A model generated the notes under the pieces. It was not told the DNA's origin. It ran no database searches and worked only from the letters and a program-made list of their open reading frames with translations. A stretch of DNA of 64,000 bases from the NCBI GenBank assembly GCA_016218915.1, contig JACRCQ010000041.1, positions 62,001 through 126,000 on the forward strand, written 5' to 3'. Both the position numbers and the translations under genes were made by a program. The stretch comes from Deltaproteobacteria bacterium. GTDB lineage: Bacteria > Myxococcota_A > Polyangia > Polyangiales > Polyangiaceae. How positions within the stretch are numbered: the first letter of the stretch is position 1; each line of letters opens with the position of its first letter. Below, in pieces: positions 8,373-17,112 of this stretch.

Positions 8373-8388
8373 TGGCACGAGCGTAGCA
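8373..8388 (+). promoter_or_regulatory. putative sigma-54 (-24/-12) promoter of the TonB-receptor operon
   Basis: TGGCACG-AGCG-TAGCA matches the consensus TGGCACG-N4-TTGCW at all but one position, with the invariant GG (8374-8375) and GC (8386-8387) at the exact spacing. It lies 115 bases upstream of the start codon of the receptor gene, in the correct orientation, inside a 264-base intergenic region that otherwise holds only the preceding terminator. Assigned by eye against the known consensus. Confidence 0.6.
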
Positions 8389-8503
8389 TTGCCCCTGGCG
8401 CGCCGCCCGATTGCGCTCCCGCGACCGCACAGACGCTGGTCGCCAGGCACAGAGCGCGTCCGGGCAGCGATTGTGCCAACCCTCTCCACCTGCAGGGGCA
8501 AGC

Positions 8504-11122
8504 ATGCGCGCTCACCTACTGACCACCTTGATCGCGATCGCCGGATGCCTGGCCGTTTCCAGCAGCGCGCTTGCGCAGCAACCGCCCACGACCTTGCCGC
8601 CGGCTGCCACGGCTCCGGGCGCTCCGGTCCTCGTTCCTCCGGAGGTGCTTCGCAAGGTCGACCCGGTCTATCCCGAAGAGGCGCTCCGTCTCAAGAAGAG
8701 CGGTGACGTGGTCGTGCAGCTCGACATCGACGACACCGGAAAGGTCACGTCGGCCACGGTCCACCAGAGCGCTGGCTTCGGGATGGACGAAGCAGCGCAG
8801 GCCGCTTCGTTGCAGCTCCAGTTTCGCCCCGCGACCCGCAACGGCTCGCCAGTGCGCGCAAGGATTCTGTACAAGATGAGCTTCACGCTCAAGCAAGAGC
8901 CGGCGCCGGCCCCGGACAAGGCCGCGGCGCCTCCGAGCGCTGGGCGAGTGCGCGGGCGTGTGCTGATCGGGCAGACCGACGCGCCGATGGCCGGGGCCCG
9001 GGTCCAGGTGCAGCTGGCAGACGGGCGTACGGTGGAAACGACGACGAACGCTGACGGCGTGTTCGAGCTCGACGCCCCCGCAGGCAAGGCATCCGTGCAG
9101 ATTTCCGCGCCGGGATATGCGACGTTGTCCTCGAACGAGACGGTCACCGCAGGAGAGGAGATTCAGATCTCGTACCGTGTTCGCGTCACGGCCGGACCTC
9201 TGGAAGTGAGAATCCAGGGGGAGCGTCCGGATCGCGAGGTCACGCGTAGAACCATGGAGCGCAAGGAGCTCTCGGTGATCCCGGGCACGAGCGGCGACGC
9301 GATCAAGGCCGTGCAGACGATGCCCGGCGTGGCGCGTACGCCGATGTTCGGCGGCATGATCGTGGTCCGCGGCTCTTCGCCGTACGGCACAGCGACGTTC
9401 GTGGATGGGACGTGGGTTCCGATGATCTACCACTTCGGCGGGCTGTCGAGCATCGTGCCCACGGAGATGATCGAGGCGATCGACTTCTATCCGGGGAACT
9501 TCAGCGCGCGCTACGGCCGTGTCACCGGCGGCATCATCGACGTGCGGCTGCGGGAGATGGGCACGGACGGCAAGTACCATGGTCTGGCGCAGGTGGATCT
9601 GATCGACGCGCGTGTGATGCTGCGGGGTCCGGTGCCATTGCTGAAGAACTGGTCGTTCAACCTCGCAGGCCGCAGGAGCCACGTGGATGCCTGGATCGGC
9701 TCGGTCATGAGCAGCGAAGCCGGAATCCGCACGGCTCCGGTGTACTACGACTGGCAGGCCTTCATGGAGACCAAGCCTACGGCGAAGTCCACGTTCCGGA
9801 TCGGGATGTTCGGGGCTGACGACCGGCTCGAGATGGTCCTGAAGAACGCGATCGAGCAGGAGCCAGGACTGGGCAACAGCCTCAAGGGGGGAATGCGCAC
9901 AGCCCGGCTCCAGGCGTTCTACAAGAACACGGTGTCCGATCGGCTCAGCCTCAATGCCACAGCCTCGATCGGGCTCGACAAGGAGCTGAGCCAGTTCGGC
10001 TCCGTGTCGTCCGTGGAGGTCAACTACATCCCGATGCTCGTCCGCGGCGACGTGAGCTACCGCATGTCCAAGGAGCTGCTGGTGCGAGCGGGCCCCGACG
10101 TGATCGTCTATCAGTACGACGCCGACGTCCGATCGGTACGTCCCCCCGAGCCGGGCCAGATGGAAGGCACGCACATGGATCGCCAGATGATCCTGTTCCA
10201 GGAGAAGGGGTACTTCAGCGCGCCGGCGGGCTTTGCGGAGATGGAATGGACTCCCACGAAGCGAGCCAAGGTGCTGCTGGGCGGTCGCGTCGACTACTTC
10301 GACGAGAGCAACAAGGTGGACATCAGCCCGAGGCTCAATGCGCGCTACGATCTCACGGAAGGCTTCCCGCGCACGACGGTGAAGGCGGGGGTGGGGATGT
10401 TCTACGAGCCCCCGCAGATCATCCAGGTCATCAAGAACTTCGGCACGCCAGGGCTCAAGTCCAATCGATCGATCCACTCGTCGGTGGGGATCGAGCAGGA
10501 GCTGTCCGAGGAGGTCGAGGTCTCGGTGGAGGCGTTCCACAAGAGCTTCGACCAGCTGGTGGTGCCCACGGCGTTTGCGGATGGCACGAACGGCTATGCA
10601 AATACCGGAGAAGGGTACTCCTACGGCACGGAGACCTTGATCCGCTGGAAGCCTGTCCATCGATTCTTCGGGTGGATCGCCTATACCAACTCGAGATCCA
10701 TGCGTCGCGACGCACCGGACAAGCCGATCCGGCTCTTCGAGTTCGATCAATCCCATATCCTGAGCGTCATGGGCAGCTACGACCTTGGGCGCGGGTGGCG
10801 CGTGGGCGGAAGGTTCCGCCTGGTCACGGGCAATCCGTACACGCCCTGCGAGGGCGGAATCCTCAACACGGCAAGCTCGTCCTACGAGTGTATCCAAGGG
10901 GACCCCTACAGCCGGCGGGTGCCGTCGTTCCACCAGCTCGACGCGAGAGTCGACAAGAACTGGAAGTTCGAATCCTGGAACCTGACCGCGTACCTCGACG
11001 TGCAGAACGTCTACAACCGGTCGAACGTCGAGGGCGTGGGATACAACTACAACTTCACGCGTCCGAAGTACCAGTCCGGGCTCCCGATCATCCCGAGCCT
11101 CGGCGTGCGAGGAGAATTCTGA
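8504..11122 (+). CDS. TonB-dependent outer membrane receptor with N-terminal TonB C-terminal-like domain
   Basis: 872 residues. Signal peptide MRAHLLTTLIAIAGCLAVSS ending near SALAQ. Residues about 45-125 look like a TonB C-terminal domain (VDPVYPEEALRLKKSGDVVV, then a SAGFGMDEAA helix and LQFRPATRNG). Residues 140-225 form a carboxypeptidase-regulatory-like fold (GRVRGRVLIG... APMAGARVQV). The plug follows (ELSVIPGTSGDAIKAVQTMPGV, FVDGTW, FYPGNFSARYGRVTGGIIDV), and the last 500 residues are alternating beta strands ending in a C-terminal Phe. Such receptors move large ligands across the outer membrane with TonB-ExbBD. The ATG at 8504 has an AGGGG site and starts the signal peptide. Its stop overlaps the start of a lipoprotein gene (TGATG). 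Confidence 0.9.
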   Translation: MRAHLLTTLIAIAGCLAVSSSALAQQPPTTLPPAATAPGAPVLVPPEVLRKVDPVYPEEALRLKKSGDVVVQLDIDDTGKVTSATVHQSAGFGMDEAAQAASLQLQFRPATRNGSPVRARILYKMSFTLKQEPAPAPDKAAAPPSAGRVRGRVLIGQTDAPMAGARVQVQLADGRTVETTTNADGVFELDAPAGKASVQISAPGYATLSSNETVTAGEEIQISYRVRVTAGPLEVRIQGERPDREVTRRTMERKELSVIPGTSGDAIKAVQTMPGVARTPMFGGMIVVRGSSPYGTATFVDGTWVPMIYHFGGLSSIVPTEMIEAIDFYPGNFSARYGRVTGGIIDVRLREMGTDGKYHGLAQVDLIDARVMLRGPVPLLKNWSFNLAGRRSHVDAWIGSVMSSEAGIRTAPVYYDWQAFMETKPTAKSTFRIGMFGADDRLEMVLKNAIEQEPGLGNSLKGGMRTARLQAFYKNTVSDRLSLNATASIGLDKELSQFGSVSSVEVNYIPMLVRGDVSYRMSKELLVRAGPDVIVYQYDADVRSVRPPEPGQMEGTHMDRQMILFQEKGYFSAPAGFAEMEWTPTKRAKVLLGGRVDYFDESNKVDISPRLNARYDLTEGFPRTTVKAGVGMFYEPPQIIQVIKNFGTPGLKSNRSIHSSVGIEQELSEEVEVSVEAFHKSFDQLVVPTAFADGTNGYANTGEGYSYGTETLIRWKPVHRFFGWIAYTNSRSMRRDAPDKPIRLFEFDQSHILSVMGSYDLGRGWRVGGRFRLVTGNPYTPCEGGILNTASSSYECIQGDPYSRRVPSFHQLDARVDKNWKFESWNLTAYLDVQNVYNRSNVEGVGYNYNFTRPKYQSGLPIIPSLGVRGEF

Positions 11123-12216
11123 TGAAACACTTCACCCTTCGCCCTTGGGTATGCGCGCTCCTCGCGGCAGCTTCTGTCGCGGCTGTCGGGTGCGAGGATG
11201 AGTCCGATCGTGCGACGGACGTGGACACCTTGCGCCTGCTGGCGGTGCGTGCCGAGACTCCCTTTGCCAAGAGCGGCTCGCAGGTTCCGATGGAGGCGCT
11301 GGTCTTCGATGGATCGCCGCACGCGGTGCGGCCGGACGGCACGAAGCGGCCTGTGGAGGTGCTGTGGCTGGGCGGGTGCGTGAACCCTCCGGGAGACGAC
11401 TTCAGGACCTGCAATCCGTATCTGTACGAGCTGCTGGCAACGCTGGGCGACAGCGGGCTGGCCTCGCACCAGGTGCCGGCCGGTGCCCCTGCGGGCGTGG
11501 TGGGTTGGGGGACCACATTCACGGCAGTCGTACCCCAGAACGCGATATCCTCGCGGCCCCAGGCGCCGGACGTGGTGCATCCCTATTCGGTGCAATTCGT
11601 GTTCACCATTGCGTGTGCAGGGGAGATCGTGCGGCTGCCCGGCGCAGACCCGACCAAGCAGTTCCCCCTGGGCTGCCGGGATCCTGGAACGGGAGTGATG
11701 CTGGGGCGGGACGACTTCGAGTTTGGCTACTTTCCTCTCTATGTCTATGACGACATCGAGAATCACGCCCCGGACCTGCAGGAGATCTCGGTGGACGGCA
11801 AGGTCGACGGGGCAGCGTGCTCTGCGACGAACCCTTGTCCTGCCAACATGCACTGCGGCACAGCCGGCGTGTGTCTGGTGGTGGTGCCGAGGTGTGGGGA
11901 GTCCGACGCAGACGACTGCAACAGCCATCCTGTGGCGATCAAGCTGGGGAATCCGGTATCAGAGCCTGACGTGACGGCCCGGATCCCTGCGGACCAGGCG
12001 GCCATGGAGACGGTCTGGGTTTCTTACTATGCGAACGCAGGCTCTTTTGACAAGGGCTCGCGCATCATCTACGATTCCAACTCGGGGTGGGGCGAGGAAT
12101 TCCACGGAGCCTGGCGATCGAACGTCGCGTCAGGCACAGAGGCCCGGCTCTGGGCAGTAGTACACGACAGTCGCAACGGCGTGTCGTGGCGCTGGCAGGA
12201 CGTGTGGGTGGAGTAG
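11122..12216 (+). CDS. lipoprotein coupled to the TonB receptor
   Basis: 364 residues with signal peptide and lipobox (ALLAAASVAAVGC). No known family. A central Cys-rich patch (CSATNPCPANMHCGTAGVC) resembles the short disulfide-rich motifs in myxobacterial secreted proteins, and the ends look like beta-sandwich sequence (VWVSYYANAGSF, WRWQDVWVE). The start codon overlaps the stop of the TonB-receptor gene by one base, so the two are translationally coupled. A surface lipoprotein made with a TonB-dependent receptor often acts as substrate-binding partner, as SusD does for SusC; here that is only an analogy from context. Confidence 0.8.
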   Translation: MKHFTLRPWVCALLAAASVAAVGCEDESDRATDVDTLRLLAVRAETPFAKSGSQVPMEALVFDGSPHAVRPDGTKRPVEVLWLGGCVNPPGDDFRTCNPYLYELLATLGDSGLASHQVPAGAPAGVVGWGTTFTAVVPQNAISSRPQAPDVVHPYSVQFVFTIACAGEIVRLPGADPTKQFPLGCRDPGTGVMLGRDDFEFGYFPLYVYDDIENHAPDLQEISVDGKVDGAACSATNPCPANMHCGTAGVCLVVVPRCGESDADDCNSHPVAIKLGNPVSEPDVTARIPADQAAMETVWVSYYANAGSFDKGSRIIYDSNSGWGEEFHGAWRSNVASGTEARLWAVVHDSRNGVSWRWQDVWVE

Positions 12217-12222
12217 TAGGTA

Positions 12223-13224
12223 TCAGGATCGCCTTCGTCGGCGCCCCATCACCAGCATCCCGAGGATCAGGAGAGCAGCAGGGGTCGACCCTCCGCGCGA
12301 CGTTGTCGCGCACCCGGAATCGGACCCGGTCGTGTCCCCGCTCACCCCAGGAGGCGTCGCCGCGCTGTCGTCGCTCGCGTCCGCGCAATCTCCCCCTTCG
12401 CACCCCCCCGGCGAACCCGATTCCGCGCACCCGTCCCCGCTGCATGCGCCGGAATCCGCAGCCGGTACTCCCAGCACTTCCGCCAGCAGCTCTGCGTGCT
12501 TGTCCACGCGCGTGTAGATCGATCGCGGAGTGTTGCACCCCGCAGGTCCCAGGCTCGTCACACCGACTATCTCGCCTCGGCCCGTGTGCAACGCCGGTCC
12601 GCCCGAATCTCCGGAGCAGGTCCAGGATGGTCCGTTCGTCTCGAATACCCCGGTGTCCACCTTGTTGACCGTGGCAGTGCCTGCAAACTTCAGCCCGAGA
12701 TCGTCGTTCTCCGTGAACCCGAAGCCGATGATCCGCACCTCGTCGTCGATCACGGGCGCCTGCAGCGACACAGGCTTGGCCTCCACTCCCACGTCACCGT
12801 TGAGCTTCAGCAAGGCAATGTCGTTTCCAGCCAGCGCGTCTGCTTGCGTGTAGTCACCTGGAGTGGTGACGATCGAATTGACACCGAGCTCACGAATCAC
12901 ACCCTGCGCCGACGTGATGTCGTCCCCCACTGCCACAGTGAACGCCGATGCTGCCACGGGGGTCCACGTTCCGCTCGTGACCTCGTCGAACACACAGTGC
13001 TTGGCCGTGAGCACGGCACGCGGGGCGATCACCGACCCTGTGCACAAACGCAGCTTGGTCGTGCCTGGGCGCTGGTAGTACACGGCCACCACCCATGGCT
13101 CCCCGGTTTCGCGGGCGCCTTGGTAGATCGGGGCAGCGACCTTCCCTATCCGGATCGGCTCATCACCACATCCGGACAGTGCGAGGGCGCAGGCGGCCAC
13201 AACGAAGATGACCGGAGCACGCAT
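12223..13224 (-). CDS. trypsin-like serine protease with MYXO-CTERM tail
   Basis: 333 residues. The chymotrypsin-fold triad is visible: His76 in VLTAKHC, Asp135 in GNDIALLKL and Ser207 in CSGDSGGP. Paired cysteines around His and Ser fit disulfides of secreted S1 proteases. The signal peptide ends in LALSGC, which also fits a lipobox. After the catalytic domain come a Cys-rich acidic linker (residues 255-305) and a tail of Cys, a hydrophobic span (AALLILGMLVMG) and RRRRRS, the MYXO-CTERM sorting tail known from myxobacterial surface proteins. Carrying both a lipobox-like Cys and this tail is unusual. The start at 13224 gives a normal signal peptide. It is convergent with the lipoprotein gene, six bases away. 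Confidence 0.92.
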   Translation of the reverse strand: MRAPVIFVVAACALALSGCGDEPIRIGKVAAPIYQGARETGEPWVVAVYYQRPGTTKLRLCTGSVIAPRAVLTAKHCVFDEVTSGTWTPVAASAFTVAVGDDITSAQGVIRELGVNSIVTTPGDYTQADALAGNDIALLKLNGDVGVEAKPVSLQAPVIDDEVRIIGFGFTENDDLGLKFAGTATVNKVDTGVFETNGPSWTCSGDSGGPALHTGRGEIVGVTSLGPAGCNTPRSIYTRVDKHAELLAEVLGVPAADSGACSGDGCAESGSPGGCEGGDCADASDDSAATPPGVSGDTTGSDSGCATTSRGGSTPAALLILGMLVMGRRRRRS

Positions 13225-13333
13225 GGATCGATGGTACCAGAAGTTGCCCAACAGGGGCGCGCGGAGGCGGCTGGCGCGCACCGGCGCCTGGCTGGACCTT
13301 GCACCACCCGGCGTGTAGGCTCGATCCACTGCG

Positions 13334-15127
13334 ATGCGTCGTACCAAGACCTCACTGGTGGCTGCCATCCTCCTGGCCGGGTGCGGGGAAACCAACATCC
13401 AGGCCATCCACAGGCTGCAGCCTGCGTATGACCAGTATCGCGATCGGCTGACGCGGATCGTGGCCAGCCTGCCCCCCACCGGCTCCGTCACCCAGGCGAT
13501 CCATCCTGCGCGAATGGATCCACCTGCAGCGTTCTTCGAGGATCGGACGAATGACCCGGCGGCAACGGCCGAAGTGCTCTTCGTGGGAAGCGCACCTGAA
13601 GGAGACCCGTTCGCGTCACTTTCGATTCGCAGCCCGCTGCACTTCTGCCTGGAATGGACCGGTCCTGCCAATCCGCTTCACCCTGATGTCTGGAACAATC
13701 GCGGCGGATTGGGCAGCGAGTGCGAAGCAGCACTCAAGCGTCCTTGGCTCGTGCTGTTTCGCATCGCCGAGTCCCGGCTGCCCGAGTACCTGAAGATGGA
13801 AGCCTTCGTCGCGCACGCGCCGAGCGGAAGGGTGGTGGGGGCGATGCCCGTGGAGGTCGTCGGGCGCTACGGTGCAGGCGACCTCGGACGCGGACCGTGG
13901 GCCGAGGAAGCGCGCAACAAGGTAAGCTCTGCATTCCACCAGGCAGCCAGCTGCGAGCTGTCGATTCAGCTCGCGCGCCTTCCAGGTGCTTCCTTCCACT
14001 TCGATCACCGCCCGTGCGAAGGGGACTTCAGGGCGGTTGCCACCCCGGCCTCGCTGTCACGCGCGTTGGTGCCCAGAGCGCCCCGGAAACCTGAGCCTGA
14101 GCCCATTGAGCCCTTGGCTCCGCCGACGTCCCTTTGCGGCCCCTCTCCCTACCCTTCGGAAGGAAAGGGCGCCTATGTCTGCTCACTTCCAGAGCTGCCG
14201 GGCCAGGCTGACATGGATTCGCTTCGCCGAACCACGGCCGCGACGATCGTCAACTTGCGGACCCTGATGCAATCAGGCCGCTCTTGTCCGGGCGTCTCGG
14301 ACTTCTCGGCGCTGTCGACGCTGCCGCGGTTGAAGTCGCTTCGCGACGTTCCTGCCGAGTGTCTGCCGCGCGTGCTTGCGACTGCGAAGCTGGACCGGCT
14401 GGAGGAGCTGGATCTGTATTGCGGGGACGGCACTACGGTGGACATGCGTGCCATTGCCGGGCTGCCGAATCTCCGGAAGCTGAATCTCGGATTGGGGTGT
14501 GGCCGTGGGCCGGACGGACTTGCGCCGCTGGGCGCGCTCGCCAATCTCGAGGAGCTGCACGACATTTCGGACAACCTCGCAGGGATCGCAAGCTTGCATC
14601 ATCTGCGAAAGCTGTCGGTGTGGACGCCGGACCTTGCTGCGCTGGCGCCGCTGACGCAGCTGGAGGTGCTGTGGCTGGAGACGTCGACCAGAGACTACAG
14701 TGCACTTCGCGGGCTGGGGTCTCTGCGTGAGCTCACGGTTCGCACAGCTTCCCCCGGCTTCGATCCCGCCGTGCTCTCGGCCATGCACCGGCTGGTATCG
14801 CTCGATCTCATGGCCGTCCCTGGCATCACCGACCTTACACCCCTGTCCGGGCTCGGCTCGCTCGAGAGGCTGAAGCTCGACGCTTCCAAGGTCAAGACCC
14901 TCAAGCCGCTTGCGTCGCTCGCCTCGCTGCGCGAGCTTTGGCTGTTCAGCGGCTGCCATCTGGCCAGCTTCGACTTCGCGATGCTCAGTGCTCTACCGAA
15001 GCTCGAATCGGTTTCGCTTCCGGCCCGTCTCGATGAATCCAAGAAGCCGCAACGCGATCTGCTCATGAGAGCGAAGCCTGGATTGCGCCTCGAGACAGAG
15101 CACGCTCCGATGCATTGCGGGCACTGA
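13334..15127 (+). CDS. leucine-rich repeat lipoprotein
   Basis: 597 residues. MRRTKTSLVAAILLAGC is a short signal peptide with lipobox. Residues 20-270 are unassigned and include a Pro-rich linker. Residues about 310-580 contain at least ten irregular leucine-rich repeats of the form LxxLxxLxLxxxxxxxLxxLxxL (for example LPRLKSLRDVP, LDRLEELDLYCGD, LPNLRKLNLGLGC, LANLEELHDIS, LGSLERLKLDASK). LRR solenoids bind proteins, so a ligand-binding role at the envelope is likely. It is transcribed divergently from the serine protease with 109 bases between starts. Confidence 0.82.
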   Translation: MRRTKTSLVAAILLAGCGETNIQAIHRLQPAYDQYRDRLTRIVASLPPTGSVTQAIHPARMDPPAAFFEDRTNDPAATAEVLFVGSAPEGDPFASLSIRSPLHFCLEWTGPANPLHPDVWNNRGGLGSECEAALKRPWLVLFRIAESRLPEYLKMEAFVAHAPSGRVVGAMPVEVVGRYGAGDLGRGPWAEEARNKVSSAFHQAASCELSIQLARLPGASFHFDHRPCEGDFRAVATPASLSRALVPRAPRKPEPEPIEPLAPPTSLCGPSPYPSEGKGAYVCSLPELPGQADMDSLRRTTAATIVNLRTLMQSGRSCPGVSDFSALSTLPRLKSLRDVPAECLPRVLATAKLDRLEELDLYCGDGTTVDMRAIAGLPNLRKLNLGLGCGRGPDGLAPLGALANLEELHDISDNLAGIASLHHLRKLSVWTPDLAALAPLTQLEVLWLETSTRDYSALRGLGSLRELTVRTASPGFDPAVLSAMHRLVSLDLMAVPGITDLTPLSGLGSLERLKLDASKVKTLKPLASLASLRELWLFSGCHLASFDFAMLSALPKLESVSLPARLDESKKPQRDLLMRAKPGLRLETEHAPMHCGH

Positions 15128-15140
15128 CCCGCAGTCAAGG

Positions 15141-15182
15141 AGGTCGTCCACGTCCGGACGGTCGTTGGCGACCCCACGACCT
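15141..15182. repeat. nested inverted repeats after the LRR gene
   Basis: AGGTCGT (15141-15147) pairs with ACGACCT (15176-15182), and inside the loop GGTCG (15160-15164) pairs with CGACC (15169-15173) around TTGG. It begins 14 bases after the LRR stop and ends 38 bases before the next start. A terminator is the simplest reading. Confidence 0.4.
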
Positions 15183-15220
15183 CTGTGTTCTGCAGACGGC
15201 GGATGTGATATACACGCTGT

Positions 15221-16087
15221 GTGAAGTCTCGACCCATTGTCGCACCGCTCGTTGTCGTGGCCATTGCGGCCTGTGTCGACAGCAACCCCTCGGACATCCA
15301 CTGCGGGTGCTACGACACGTACGACATCAAGGCGCGCATCATCGCGACCCCTGATGCTTTTGTTGGCTCCACAATCACCCTGTGCATCGGCACGGACTGC
15401 AAGGAGGGGATCGCTACCGCCGGGAACGCTCCCGACAGCGGTGACTGCGGCAACGAGTCGACACTCGGGTGCCACTGGAGGATGGGTCCGGGAGGAACGG
15501 TTCTGATCCACATGGGTAGCTTGTTCGAGTACCAGACCCTGCGGGACGGAGACACCTACCGGTTCAAGGTGGAACGGGACGGCAACGTGCTCCGGGACTT
15601 CTCCCGCTCCGTGGTCTACACCAATACCGGGCGCTGTGACATGAACCCCTGCGTATCGGCGGTTCTGCGTATCGACCCGGAGTCGCCATCCGGGCTCACA
15701 TGCACTTCCAGGGGCTGCGATAATTCGACAGCGACGGTCTTGCTGAACATCCCAGCGATGAAGAGCCAATTCAAGCTCACTGCCTGCTGGAACGACATTT
15801 GCGACAATGAATACATGACAAACTCGCCCGACTCTGCCCAGCTCGATCTGGGTGATCCGGAGGATCATTCGTGGGCTTTCTACGAGCTGCGCGACGGCGG
15901 TGCACGAATCAGACTCCTATTCTTCGGTGAGCCGGGAGAAGCCCACAATGGAGACCGCTACAGGATTCGAGTGGAAGGTGTCGGCGACCCGATCCAGCTC
16001 GACCAACCACTCGACTACCAGGAGACCTGGCCGAACGGAAGCGAGTGCGACCCGGTGCCGTGCAAGCACGTACTGTTCGAGCAATAG
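15221..16087 (+). CDS. hypothetical lipoprotein, paired-Cys repeats
   Basis: 288 residues from a GTG start; LVVVAIAAC is the lipobox. The protein has two similar halves: one with CIGTDCKEG..., YRFKVERDGNVL and CDMNPCVSAVL, the other with CWNDICDNEY, YRIRVEGVG and CDPVPCKHVLF. Each half ends with a C-x3-PC strand, so it looks like a tandem duplication of a beta-sandwich domain of about 130 residues. I do not recognise the family. Codon choice is less GC-biased than in neighbouring genes, suggesting more recent acquisition. The GTG is chosen because it gives a basic n-region (KSR) before the hydrophobic core. Confidence 0.75.
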   Translation: MKSRPIVAPLVVVAIAACVDSNPSDIHCGCYDTYDIKARIIATPDAFVGSTITLCIGTDCKEGIATAGNAPDSGDCGNESTLGCHWRMGPGGTVLIHMGSLFEYQTLRDGDTYRFKVERDGNVLRDFSRSVVYTNTGRCDMNPCVSAVLRIDPESPSGLTCTSRGCDNSTATVLLNIPAMKSQFKLTACWNDICDNEYMTNSPDSAQLDLGDPEDHSWAFYELRDGGARIRLLFFGEPGEAHNGDRYRIRVEGVGDPIQLDQPLDYQETWPNGSECDPVPCKHVLFEQ

Positions 16088-16129
16088 CTCCAAACCCGAT
16101 GCTCGTTGAGCCCAGCTTGATCGGAGGAC

Positions 16130-16405
16130 GTGTGCTTCGATTCCGACCCGCGTGACCTCGCTTACGTGGACCTTGACGGCAACGGCGACGTGGACAGGGT
16201 CGATTTCCTCCGACGAAAGACGGGATCCGTTTGCTGGACCGCGTGCCATGTTGACCAAGATGATCTGATCGTCAAAGCGGTGTCGTCGCACCTCCACGGT
16301 GTCGTTGCCGTCAAACGTCCGCGACTCCGTCAAGGTCAATGCGCTGGGGCGAGCCAGGGCACCGGACGGGAGGGCTCCCCTCCATCACTGGCTGGATATG
16401 TCTAG
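16130..16405 (+). pseudogene. small ORF or remnant with an EF-hand/FG-GAP-type calcium loop
   Basis: This fills most of the 314-base gap after the 15221 gene. Reading from GTG at 16130 (GGAGG just upstream, at short spacing) gives a 91-residue ORF. Its first part contains FDSDPRDLAYVDLDGNGDVD, the D-x-D-G-N-G-x-x-D calcium loop of dockerin, EF-hand and FG-GAP repeats. After residue 50 the sequence loses any recognisable pattern and its end overlaps the convergent Cys-rich gene by four bases. It may be a decayed repeat protein or a very small calcium-binding protein. The opposite strand is also open here, so strand choice rests on the motif. Confidence 0.3.
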
Positions 16406-16902
16406 CTGCACCCCCCTCCGGAGCAGGAAGCATTACCCATCGCCCCTGGCTCCATGGTCCGCCTGCAGCCGCCACCCGCACAGGTGAAGTCACACGTTGC
16501 GCCTGCCCTGCAGATCTGGGTGCAGCCGCCACCAGAGCAGGTTGCCGCGCAATGGCTGTTGGCTCCGCATTGCTGGCTGCAACGTCCCTGGGCACAAGTG
16601 AAGTTGCACGCGCCCGACGGGGCGCACTGGGCATTCGACGAATCGCTCGCTGCGGCTCCGCCCATGCCTGGCAGTCCCCCGGGAAGCCATCCCATTCCCG
16701 GCACTGCTGCGACCGGTCCTGGCTGCGTCGTCGCTGCGCCCGGCTGGGGCGAAGGCGCAGGGGGCGGCGGAGCTGGTGCAGCGGCTGCGGGTTGGGACGG
16801 CCCCGCAGCGCCCGCCGGTGCGGCCGGGTGCGGCGGCCCCGCTTGAACGTAGCATCCAGCAACAGAGCTCAAAGCAACGACGACAAGGATCATTCGGTTC
16901 AT
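16402..16902 (-). CDS. Cys-rich repeat lipoprotein
   Basis: 166 residues. MNRMILVVVALSSVAGC is the lipoprotein signal. A Pro/Ala/Gly-rich spacer (residues 20-85) leads to a C-terminal disulfide-rich array: CNFTCAQGRCSQQC, CAATCSGGGCTQIC, CDFTCAGGGC and CSGGGC. The unit C-x3-C-x-G-G-x-C-x3-C also occurs in the lipoprotein at 44617-45588. The function is unknown; the spacing suggests a rigid surface-exposed stalk and head. A GAGG ribosome site and a near-consensus sigma-54 promoter lie just upstream. It faces the 17207 gene across a 304-base divergent region. Confidence 0.82.
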   Translation of the reverse strand: MNRMILVVVALSSVAGCYVQAGPPHPAAPAGAAGPSQPAAAAPAPPPPAPSPQPGAATTQPGPVAAVPGMGWLPGGLPGMGGAAASDSSNAQCAPSGACNFTCAQGRCSQQCGANSHCAATCSGGGCTQICRAGATCDFTCAGGGCRRTMEPGAMGNASCSGGGCS

Positions 16903-16929
16903 GGTTGGTCACCTCGATCCGATCTCGGG

Positions 16930-16945
16930 AGCAAATCCGGTGCCG
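16930..16945 (-). promoter_or_regulatory. putative sigma-54 promoter of the 16402 Cys-rich gene
   Basis: Read on the minus strand: CGGCACC-GGAT-TTGCT. It keeps GGCAC, the full TTGCT and the exact GG-to-GC spacing of sigma-54 promoters, differing at the first T and last G of the -24 box. The predicted start near 16919 leaves a leader of about 17 bases that still contains the ribosome site. The rest of the divergent region (16903-17206) holds the opposing promoter at 17113 and nothing else I can identify. Confidence 0.5.
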
Positions 16946-17112
16946 AGTGACGATCGCGCGTGGTTTCCCCGTAGCGCCGCGCGGGATGGTCTTGTCTGTA
17001 TACGCCCAGGCTCCAGCTCGCGCGCGGAGCTGTTGCCTGCCCGGCTACACATCGCGTCGCTTCGCTCGCGCGATATGCTGCCTTTGCAGGCGTTTTGTCG
17101 TGAACCCGCGGT

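Noticed and set aside
10246..11120. Upstream extension of the lipoprotein frame inside the TonB-receptor gene
   Set aside because: The extension is out-of-frame shadow of the receptor; the signal peptide begins at 11122.
13290..13306. CTGGCTGGACCTTGCA before the LRR gene as sigma-54 promoter
   Set aside because: The GG-GC spacing is one base too short.
15917..16339. Minus-strand frame opposite the end of the 15221 gene and the gap
   Set aside because: Half of it is antisense to the 15221 gene, and the plus-strand reading has a recognisable calcium loop with more typical codons.
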